Shown here piece after piece: positions 43,801 through 55,800 of a stretch of DNA of 64,000 nucleotides; the stretch's first letter is position 1; each line of letters starts with the position of its first letter. Source of the DNA: Hyalella azteca (Eukaryota; Arthropoda; Malacostraca; Amphipoda; Hyalellidae); NCBI RefSeq assembly GCF_000764305.2, contig NW_025946654.1, forward strand, positions 286,908 to 350,907, read 5' to 3'. The position numbers and the translations under genes were made by a program. The notes beneath the pieces were generated by a model. That model saw only the letters and a program-made list of their open reading frames with translations. It was not told the origin of the DNA and ran no database searches.

Positions 43801-46800
43801 CAAAACCAAAGAGCGTGCACATAAAAATACCATGCGTTGATAAAATATCATACATTTTACGTTGAGAAAAACGGGCTATCTAATTGAAGCTTTAATAAGC
43901 GTTAAAAATACGTTCAATAAATGAGTCTACGAAAGTGCCCGGATTAAAAAATTTTACTGAGAATTGAATATTACTCGTGCAGTTCATACATTCTTTCATT
44001 GAAACTGCAATCCCTCCAATAAACATTGTTCATTATTTGATTTAGGAAAAATTGTTATGTTACTCCACAAAAATTTGCGGGCAGCCGACCGAGCATCATA
44101 ATCGTGTCCTGATTATTTTAGAATAATAATCAACAGTTAATAAAAGATAAAGAGAATATGGAAGGCTGATGTTCAGGCATGACAACCATCCTATAGTTTA
44201 TAATCATCATTGACTAAAAAAGGCAGCTGACTAACCATCAATCATTATCTTCGTCTAATACAGCCATCGGCAAGCGCTCATCTTAAGACCCAGCTTAAGT
44301 CAGTTGCCATCTAGAATGGCAGTAACTTTTCCATCTCAGCTGTAATATTATTCTAATATAAAGTCGAAAGAAACACTTCGTTTTAAAATGTCAAAAACAG
44401 CTGTTTACATTCACGAAGTTATTATTCTTTGTACTATATTTAATAGTCAAGATTAATAGCTTCAAATTGAATTTAAAACCTTGCTAGCATACTGTCCGAT
44501 GAACTAAAATTTTTGTTCTTCCAAATCAGTCAAAAGACCTTTGTGCTTCATTTGAAACATATTCCCCACTAAATCTATTAAATAGCGTACTTTTTCCTAA
44601 GGATATTACTCCACCAGTAGATGTTTGCATCAGACCATCTTTTATTACAGTTATTCTTCATGCAAATTATAATGCAAAAATAGCATTAACATTTCTGCAG
44701 CGGTCATAAACAACGAAAGCAAAAAGCGAAGGATGGACAGAACTGATGAAAGAGGGAAATGGGAGCAGGCGGCATGCAGTTAACACTCTAATATTGTGTG
44801 CTGGATCCTCAGAGAAGTGGCAACATCGTAAATGCTTGCATAATATTTAGTCGTGCGTTCAATACAATAAAATCCCAATTGTGAAAGTTGAGATAAATTT
44901 GTGCGTCATGTGCAGGAATTAGGATCATTGCGGGAGTTGCTGAGAATTCAGCCATGAGATGTTCGGACTGACATTTGATGCGTACAAAGAATTCCTTCGT
45001 GAAGTTCTGTATTTGCACTAAAGGTACTCTGCGGTCAAAAGGAATTTTGGGCTTGAAACATCAGGTGATATATTATATATAATCGGTGATAATATTTTAG
45101 CTTAGAAAAATAATTACTTACTCATAGCTAAATTATTACGTGATTAGGGCAAGATAATTCGAACATTGTTATTCAAATATCAATCATTATATCTCGGTCA
45201 AGTCCAGTACATCTTACAAGCAGTTCATATCAACAAATTTTCATGCAAATGCCATGAGGAACAACGGCCAAATTGGCATGCTGAAGCGAAAGACATTCCA
45301 GTAATGGAAATAAAACAAGAACTAATGACGAATACTATTTTTCTATGAATAACATAAGAAAAATAGTTTGAATACCGGGAGATTGAGTTCCGGGTACAAT
45401 CTAAATCTGCTACGCGGTTATAAGAAAAGATTTTGATGCGACTGAGGTCTGGATGGTCTGGGTTACACTTGCATCCATCGTTTACTCGGAGATTTGATAA
45501 TTAGGAAAACGATTGTGTACTTGGTCCTGATCAATTAATAAGAGAGAAATGATCGAATTGCGTTACATTTACGCTGCTAAACTTTTTCTTAGAGCAGTGC
45601 ACAATTTTAACATAATATATAATGTATAATTTATATTTTGTTTCTTGAATTCCAAACAACTGTTTTTTTATTAATCAGGTATATAATTATATGGAAGTCA
45701 AACTCATATATCATTATGAAAGTTTACAATTTACGACAAGGCTGATTTTAACACCCGACTCATTGAGCGCTAAGAAATAGTCTCAACAATTTATGAACAA
45801 TAACAGTCCCGGACATGATCAGTGTTCACATGATAACAAATCTATTGAAACAGAAATATCTATATTTCGTCCGGCAAATAATTTAGTAAATTCCATGGTT
45901 GTGTGGGGGACGATCTCACGAGAAATTAGTGCCTGCGACCTGAGCTTCAATATTCGTCGAAGTGAACAATGCGTCAAGCACCAGTGACCAGTTTTTGAAC
46001 AACATAATTTGGTGTTTGGAATTGCGTTACAATTATGAAAATTTGGGAAAAATAATATAAGAAATATTTTTATGACTTGCCTTCCGAAACGCGGAGAACT
46101 ATTCCCTCAAAATGCAAAACATGATCTGGAAATGCGCGATTTCATAAAATCATTTTTTACGCATTTCAGGAATTACGTAAGGTACATAATGCAAAGTTAG
46201 TTCAAGTAGAAATTAGAGCAGAAAATGCAGCAAAAAACCGATAGCGTTGGAATTAATTGACCAACAACTACTGAAGAATCGCTGCACGAGCATATGAGTA
46301 CTCAACGATGTACAACGGAGCTAGCACAAGCTACTGTAGTAGCGCTACGTCAACAACCTTACAAAATACTGGCAATGCACTAGTGATTAGAGTCAAACGT
46401 GAATGAAAGTTACAAGTAAAAAGAGCGTTATTTTCTAAGATAGGCAACTATATATAAAGAGTATTAAGTAGTGTGAGATCAATTAAAATGTTCTAAGGAA
46501 TTTTGAGGCTTGAAAATAAATAAGGGAATAATGAGAATACCTTTGGGGGTTTTCGATTCCCTTGTGTCAGAACTAGTCACGGTATGAGGCTGCGCAGAAT
46601 CTGCTTTTGCCTGCGCTGGCTTATTGAACATTGCCATCAAGACGCACGATATGTCTAGAAAGAGAGAACAACACAGGCGAGTGCGCCGGTGAGATATGAG
46701 GTATAATAGAAAACATATGAATTAACTTTCATTCTCATAAGAGGACCTATAACTCAACTATTTAATGAAATAGTTATTCGGACAGAATTTCTTCCAAATT

Positions 46801-49800
46801 ATGGAGTTGTCAGCTTGAGTTCTCTCGTCACAATTGAAAATGTCTGTTGAAGGTATATTCCATTCTCATAGGGAATGGGCGATATGCTTCGGGATATATG
46901 AGGGTATGGATCTACTATCAACTTCGGGGATGAAGTAGATGAACACGTTGCTTACTTTGGCATAAATAAAGGGACCAGTGGTCATCAATAAATAGAGCCG
47001 AAATAAAGGATATCTCCAAACATAAGGAATGACATATTAATCCTGTGAAACAGAAAGCTTACCTAGAAATTAAATCAGTAGAATTAAACTCGGAAAGTTT
47101 TCCTCGTAGGTTTAATGTTGGGTATGAAGATGATCGAGGACACGAAATAAGAAAAATTGAGCTGCCCTTCACCCCAAAGGGCGATTAATAGAATTGAAAC
47201 TAACTGTACAATACGTTTGTTAAAAACATAATTAATGTTCACCAACTACAAAACACAAAAATGCAGTAAAATTTAAGCGGTAAACTGAATAATTAGTCGT
47301 GAATTTTAATACGGTATTCAGACGTTTTTCAATAAGAAGTGAAGGTTTTTATACGCCGCATTTTGATGAGGAAGTTATGAGTTATGAGTAGAACGAATGT
47401 GTAAATTTTCTCTTGATTGTTAAAAATGTTTATTAATTAACAAAATTCTCTACAAGCTCGAATTCTAATTGCTTATACATATCAATTTATCGAAAAAAAT
47501 CACAAATTAAAACGAGTTAGATTAAACTTGATTCCTAGTTTAAAATCCAGAAAAAGACTAATTTGTATTCGCAATCCTTTTCATATATACATCCATCAGA
47601 AAAACAAGGATAATTCGTATATGTTGAATCACTGCGTGTCACTCAGTAATACTCTAATAAAGGAGAGCGGTAAACAGTATAGGTTGTTAGGGTGTTATAC
47701 TCACTAAAGTGTTATACTCTAATGTAAGTAATAATTATATTTGTGTACATATTGAAGTAACTACCGTACTAATAGATTATGACTGAAATAAATGCGCGTA
47801 ATTAATTGTAAGCAGTTTGGTAATTAATTTCTCCTTAAATTGATAATCGATCTCGTTATATTGCAAGTCTTGACAGCGATAAAAGTAATTTATTGTTAAT
47901 AACAGGTATATTAGCTGAAGTAAAAAAAAGTTCTTGTTAATACACAAAAAAACAGACACTTAAGCACACAGGGAAATTGATGGCTGACAATCAAGAAAAC
48001 AAAGTAGGACCGATAATATTTGTTTTCATTACTGAACGATGTTGCTGAAATTAATGAATAATAATTAAATGAATATTAAATCCAGATAAAAAGTATTTTT
48101 TACAATAAATAAATACTTCTGTATTTATTTAATTCTGTATTCAAGTGAATCTATAGAATATAGATTGTAGAATATAGAATGTATAGAATGTATAGAATCT
48201 ATAGAATGTAAGTGAATCTATGAATCTATAGAATGTAATGGGATGCGAACATATGTTCATGGTACCAGTACCGAGTTGTTAGAATAAGTTTTATTTACAC
48301 TGAATTAAAAATGAAAAAGTGAATGTAAATTATCGCCTCCTTATAATGAACTATAAAGATAGAGGATACTCGCAAATAATTATTACGATTATGTGAAAGA
48401 TTAGTTTAAATGATATTCAAGTATCGAAAATTGTCAATTTTTTGGTGGCCATTTATCCCAATTTCCATCTACCTCGCCAAAATATGGAAAATGACTGGAT
48501 TCAAAGGCTTCAAATTATTTTAAAAAAGCGTGCATTGATTGGTAAAGCGTGGGACTTTTGGCAATGATAACATTGTGTGTGGAAATGACACGGTAAATAT
48601 AGCAGTCAATGTCATACATGAATATAAGTCCCTAGTAGAATTATTGTATTTTAGAAACAATGGAACCTCGAACAATTGTGAGATGCATGAGCACCTCGCG
48701 TCCTTTGAAGCACCGTTTGAGCACCGTTTTTACATAAACGGAAAAATGTTTTAGTAATTCGCGTGAAATTAGTTTGAAAATAAAATTTGCAAGTAAATCT
48801 CCCATCAGTTTGAATACAAACCAAATGAGCAACTTTTTATCGCCCAACAATCTGAACTTCAACAGTTAAAAAAGTAAGGAGCTTTTGCATCTTCAATCTT
48901 TGATAAAAACAATAAAAGACTCCAGCCGAGAAACTTATTTGCAACAAATTGTGTGATTAAAATTTGGAAAAAAGACAAGCACTCGCAGCGACTACACTAC
49001 ATCAGCCGATGTTAGAATGATCTCAACTTACGATTATTTATGAGTTTATAAAATTAGTAGTGTTAACATCGTCAGTATAATACAGTCCTCCTTTGCTTCT
49101 CAATGGGCATTTGGAAGGCTAACAGATTCATAACAACAGTATAAATGAAGTACAGAAATCTAGAAGATTTACTCCATTGAAACATTCACATGTCATAACA
49201 TCATTTAATCATTGAACATCACATTGAATTTAGAGCAATAGGTAGTCATGGACTCAGGAGTGAAGAAATTTACAGTTGAGGCTGCACACTTGAGGTCGTC
49301 AAGATCAAAGAGAACAGTTCGATCTGGAGAACAGTTCGAGAACAGTTCAACCTAGAGAACAGTTCGATCTAGAGAAGAGTTCTAACGTTATGTTAATGCC
49401 GAGCGGTTCCATATGGAACCAAGCTATAATTTTTCACATACAACGAAAAATAAATATATGAACATATTTTTTGCTTATTACCATCACAAATGATAATATT
49501 CTCACAAGGAACCGAAAAAAAAATCAGAAAATAATTCTCGTCATCAATGGGTTAAAGAGTTCTAAGACTCTCTCTCTCTCTCTCTCTCTCTCTCAAACTC
49601 GCAACGAACAAAACCGAGTCTCATCTAATAACAGGGATAGAAATTCTAAGGAAATCAACTCTCGCGTCCCGGTGTCCATTTGTTGTCATTTGAGACCTTG
49701 GAAATTGTGATAATTTCATCAAAGCTTAGGGTTTTTTAGTTAAAAACAATTGAATAGCAAATAACCAATCAAATATTTATACGCACATTTTAATTTAAAA

Positions 49801-52800
49801 AGCTATAAAATAACTTTCACAGCCTTTTTCGTATTCACAGACTTTTGTTCTTTTTTCAGTTAGCGCAATTTTTATTCTCAGGTTCAGTTAGTGCAAGTAA
49901 GATGAATTTAAAATTTCCCTAACCTAAATTCATTCATCTAAATCGTATTAATCTGATGTGTAAAATGATCTTTTGGGATGTACGAAGTGTATAGGACCAA
50001 CAGAATGTTATTTTCGGAGATTCAAATATATATATACATAGATTTTCATAGTTCCTTCGTTTGCGTTGCTTTCTGTAACACAGTGATTATTTAAGATTTC
50101 GCGACAAGGATTGTTGTTTGTAATTATTGTAAGGCTCTTGTTCATGTTCTTGTATTAAAAGCTTGCCACGGAAGACGTCAGTTTTTCATCACTAAAAAGT
50201 TTATCCATGCAATTAAACACAAGATTCTTGGCAGCAAAACTAGCACCCAGACTCAAGACGGGCAAAAATTGACTGGTTATTTGAAAATCGGCATCAGATT
50301 TCCAGCAAAAAGGCAAATCTATCTCATAAATCGTTTACATTATTATTTTCCGTTCTGAGGAAAGACTCTTCAGGATTTCAGATAATATTTTTTTGCACGA
50401 TTTGTTGGTTAATGTCCGACGAAAATTCAAGGCAAGTACAAGAATAGCAAGAAATTATCTTTGGATTGAAAATGTTTTATGAGATTTGTCACGGACAACC
50501 GATGCATCAAACAGAAGTATTTATTGTCTTCTTGACGACATTTAATACTCTAAATATTACTAAAAAATTAAGGTATCCGGTACGGTATGTTTACTTTAAA
50601 ACTGCGGATTTTATGGACAATCTCAAGGTTTTGGTTTTCGTTGCTTTCATTAATCGAGCTCATGATACACCCTCAAGGAAGTTTCATCACAACAAATAGA
50701 AGCAAATTATTTCTTGTATATAACACAAGCTTTGTGGAACTGCAACCCAAGACTCGTGTGGGAAGCAGCAAGGTTCTCTCGGTGGAGCCAACAGTGATCC
50801 ATCAAAAGCTGTCACGTCAATGCAACAAATTGCAACACTCAAACACCGAAAACACTCACATACAACAGATCTTAACATTTCTCAGCAAGTACATTACACG
50901 AATATTCGTATTATGTCCAATGTTCATGTTGGATGTATTTTAACGCTATGGTCTCTATTCAATTTGAAATTAGATCCAAAAGCAAATAAAATGGAAGGAG
51001 GCATAAAATCTTTGAAATATAACTATTTCCTTATCAATGTTTTCCCAGCTTAGATAAACAAAGACAAAAAATATTATGTAACCGTATATGGAGATAAAGT
51101 CCGAAAATAATTTTGCAACTTGGCTTGCAATTGCCATTTGATTCAACACTACGTTGTATATGAAAACAATTGATCAATTTTATTCAGTTGTGAAAATGAA
51201 TTATTGTCGACCTCGGTAAGAGATAAAAAATTATGTTCTTGGAATTTAAATATCAAATATGTAATGTTATCATGTTGTTGAGCTGTATGCATGGATGAAC
51301 TTTTTTTCCTGACACTTTTATGTTTATTTAAATAAAGCCTGCATAATAAGACAGCTAGACTTACCGCTGAGCTTGATCGGCATTCCCTTGCGATCGAAAA
51401 GCTTAGGATTGAGGTTAGGCCAGTAATAAAATAGGAGGTTGGCTGCAGGTATCCTGGAGCCTGGAGTGCCGTGGGCGATGACGCAAAACAAATCCTGGAT
51501 GACGTGACACTTGACAGACATCAGGCACTCGATGAGCTGGCAGTGGTATGCTGCAGAGGGAAATGATGGCGTTAGTGTTGGATGAGGTACATCATCAATG
51601 GTATGCTGCAGAGGGAAATGATGGCGTTAGTGTTGGATGAGGTACATCATCAATGGTATGCTGCAGAGGGAAATGAGGGCGTTAGTGTTGGATGAGGTAC
51701 ATCATCAATGGTATGCTGCAGAGGGAAATGATGGCGTTAGCATTGGATGAGGAACATCGTTAGTTGCATGGTGCACAGGGAAATGATTACGTTAGCCTTA
51801 GATGATTCACTTCGTCAAACAGTGATATGCTAGGACGTAAAAATGATGCTAAACTTCATACATCTCATAGGTTTCAAGGCTATAGAAGTCAAAACTCTGT
51901 GCAACTTAGACATCATGGCGTTAACAGAGAGAACTTCACACATTTCAGGCGCCAAAATATTGACTTGAAAGCATGTCGCCATCGGGTGCTTGCTAGACGC
52001 CAGTTAGTCTATAATTCACACTTCACTTCTTTTTCATCTCCGCGGTTCAGCACGCTAGAGAGCATAGTAGCCTATAAAGTTCAAGTGTTCAGAGCCACAG
52101 CGCCATAAGTCCGCAGCCATGCTCAAGCTAGTCTCGTCTTTAGCTGCGTAAATCCAGCACGATCTTGCCTCCTAATTCTCATCAACACTCCACCAAAACA
52201 AACCTAACCAGATCTGACATAATCGCATTGGTTGCGGTGGAGTAGAAAGTAGTGGTAAGTGTTGAGGTAGGGCCATGCTGAGTTTGCATATTCATGATGA
52301 CAAAGCCAAGTGTAGTGGTGCATGTTTAGCCCGAGAGTTGGCTCCAGAGATAGTTTAAGAGTTTAGTTTGTAGCCAATTGCTGCAGCCTCGTCGTCATGG
52401 CCTTCGGAATCTATTGTCACAAAACTGAGTTCTAGGAGAGGTGGATTAATTATGTTAGAAGGTAACACTTCGATGTACGTTTTTAAAGCTCATCACCTGT
52501 GCCTTTCTACACGGATGAATTTCCACCTCTGCCAGCCTTATAGGTACGTATAAGTTGGTGCCAGAGCGATGGTCGATAAATTTTCAACTTATCTTAGTTT
52601 GAAGAATACATTTTAAATAAACGTGTATTAATAATAAATTTAAATATGTTAAAATAAATATCAACGAATAAAAATAACCAAAATAAATTAAATTATAATA
52701 ATATTCACCCGAGTTCTCGGTGTACTGAAGAATGAGCATAATGACTGCGGGCACTGACGCTGCGGCGTAGTTCTCTTCCTCGTTGAGCTTGGGAGTGGCG

Positions 52801-55800
52801 CCTGGTGTGGACACAGCGACACAAAAATGAGTTACTTAAGAGCACACGATCTAAAATGACTCTTGTAAAATTGTTTTATCGGGACATTTGATCGACTTTG
52901 AAGCAAACTATAAAGTACAAATGATTTAGTTGAGAAGCCCCACTAAATATGTAAAATGTGGAAAATAATTTAAACAACTTCAAACAATATTACACAAGTG
53001 AAATGAGCTACCGTTAATTGCGTTTTTAATTTCATTATGATAACTGTTCATATGAGAGTAGCACTGACCTACAGCAACAGGCAGTAACTGTTCATACGAG
53101 AGTAGCACTGACCTACAGAAGCAGGCAGTAACTGTTCATACGAGAGTAGCACTGACCTACAGAAGCAGGCAGTAACTGTTCANAAGCAATTTTACACAAG
53201 TGAAAAGAGCTAATGTTAATTGCGTTTTTAAATTCATTATGATTACTGTTCATATGGGACTAGCACTGACCTATAGAAGCAGGCAGTAACTGTTCATATT
53301 AGAGCAGCACTGACCTACAGAAGCAGGCAGTAACTGTTCATATGAGAGTAGCACTGACCCACAGAAGCAGGCAGTTACTGTTCATATGAGAGTAGCACTG
53401 ACCTACTGAAGCAGGCAGTAACTGTTCATATGAGAGTAGCCCTGACCTACAGAAGCAGGCAGTACATGGAAACAGAGCGTCTTGAGCAGGAAGGGGTGGA
53501 CGGTCTCGGGCGTCGTGGATATCATCGAAGCCACCAAGAAGGGCAGCGAATCCACGGTGTCGCGATCCAAGAAGATCATGAGGGTTGACCACAGCTGCAG
53601 GATGGCAGTTCCCAGCGCTGCGATGCAAAGCCGCCGTAACTTCACTTGATTAGTTTAGGTAATCATCTGGCATTCAGGTTACGAATATAGATTGATAATT
53701 AGGAGACAAATTGTAAGATGCAGTCTGACCACGGCTTGCAGGTTCTTCTAAGTCTTTGAGCCGCGTTTATCACCGAACCTGTGGACTGCCACGCAGTTTA
53801 TACCCACGACAACGGCAACTAATGTTATCAGTCGTTTAGGAGCAAATACAGTGGAAAAGTTAGATATCATCCGTATACGAATAGTATTTACTCGCGATGT
53901 TTGTCAATGATGGCGAAATGCAATTAACACAACATGAATGTTTACCTTTATCTTCTTACGGTAATTCTTTTTAGCAGGCCTTTAGGTATAAATATCAATA
54001 AAAACAGACAATTGATCCGTGGACAAGTTGTAAAGTTCTCACCATGTTTGGCGAAGGTGACGAACTGGAGGAGGTCCAGCAAGTGGGTGAGGGCGGTGTG
54101 CAGGCCGAAGTAGTCCAAGCAAGGGAAGAGCGTGAGGCGCATCTCGTCCTGGTCGCAGTGTCGCAGCATCTCCACAGGCGCAGACTTGATGTCGCGCAGA
54201 ACTCCTGTGTCGGTGGACGTCTACTGATTAACCCTCTGTCGACTGACTGGTAATGCATTCAGAACTCCTGTGTCGGTGGACGTCTACTGATTAACCCTCT
54301 GTCGACTGACTGGTAATTACAGAAGCAGGCAGTAACTGTTCATATGAGAGTAGCACTGACCTACAGAAGCAGGCAGTACATGGAAACAGAGCGTTTTGAG
54401 CAGGAAGGGGTGGACGGTCTCGGGCGTCGTGGATATCATCGAAGCCACCAAGAAGGGCAGCGAATCCACGGTGTCGCGATCCAAGAAGATCATGAGGGTT
54501 GACCACAGCTGCAGGATGGCAGTTCCCAGCGCTGCGATGCAAAGCCGTGCGTAACTTCACTTAATTAGTTGAGGTAATGGCATTCAGGTCATGAATATTG
54601 ATTGATAATTAGGAGACAATTTGTATGATGCAGTCTGACCACGGCTTGCAAGTTCTTCGCTTTCATTCGTATACGAATAGTATGTACTCACAATGCTTGT
54701 CAATGATGGCGAAATGCAATTTACGGAAAATGAATGTTTACCTTTGTCTTCTGACATTATTTCTTTTTAGCAGGCCTTTTGATATAAATGTCAATGAACA
54801 CAGACAATTATTGATCCGCGGACAAGTTGTGAAGTTCTCACCATGTTTGGCGAAGGTGACGAACTGGAGGAGGTCCAGCAAGTGGGTGAGGGCGGTGTGC
54901 AGGCCGAAGTAGTCCAAGCAAGGGAAGAGCGTGAGGCGCGTCTCGTCCTGGTCGCAGTGTCGCAGCATCTCCACAGGCGCAGACTTGATGTCGCGCAGAA
55001 CTCCTGTGTCGGTGGACGAATATTGATTGACCCTCTGTCAACTGACTGGTAATACATTCAGAACTCCTGTGTCGGTGGACGTATACTGATTAACTATCTG
55101 TCAACTGACTGGTAATGCATTCAGAACTCTTGTGTCGGTGGACGTTTACTGATTAACCCTCTGTCGACTGACTGGTAATACATTGTCCGGTGCATGTTAA
55201 TTTCGTTACCGGGCATTGACACGCGAATAACATTGGAAAGTTCAATGTATTTCCAAAGGAAAGGATGATATTTTATACAAAGTAACTCACCTAGCAGCAG
55301 CTGGTTGAAGTACTTCAGAATATTGGCGATCTCCACCCCAGATGGTGCCGGAACTGTACCCTGTACCAGCCGCAGCTGGAACTCCGATAAGTTCCGGATT
55401 TTGGCTGTGACTGTGACGTAAAAAATTAGTTCAAATATTCACCACACTTTAATTAGCGTGGCGAACGTACGAATATATGAAAGTAGTTCATAGATTCAGT
55501 TTAAATTTACCCTATTAGTCTCATTTAGCTCCTTTCCTCCTTTTAGTGAAATGTAGCTTCCGTGAACCTTGTTAGCCGTCGGCTGTTCCTTTCAACCTGA
55601 ATGTAGGCCGTTGCTGAATAGCGCCTCGCATATATAACCTTAATTATTCACAAACCTCGCCATCAATGTCTACGTTCAAATAATATCAGTTGACTACAAA
55701 CGGCATGACTTTTTGAGGGTTAACTTAAATATTTTTGCCTTATATTGCGCTCACTAGCGACTTCTGTCTTGAGGGACTAAAACTTCTGTAATGTTTACGC

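Noticed and set aside
45793..45987. Possible mariner/Tc1 transposase fragment (VVWGTISRE)
   Set aside because: Only a few residues resemble the family; no DDE context or terminal inverted repeats nearby.
53995..55057. Alternative-frame ORFs rich in Ser/Thr/Cys on the minus strand and Glu/Val-rich on the plus strand
   Set aside because: Shadows of unc79 exons 3a and 3b; the VLRD..LDYFGLHTALTHLL frame matches UNC79.
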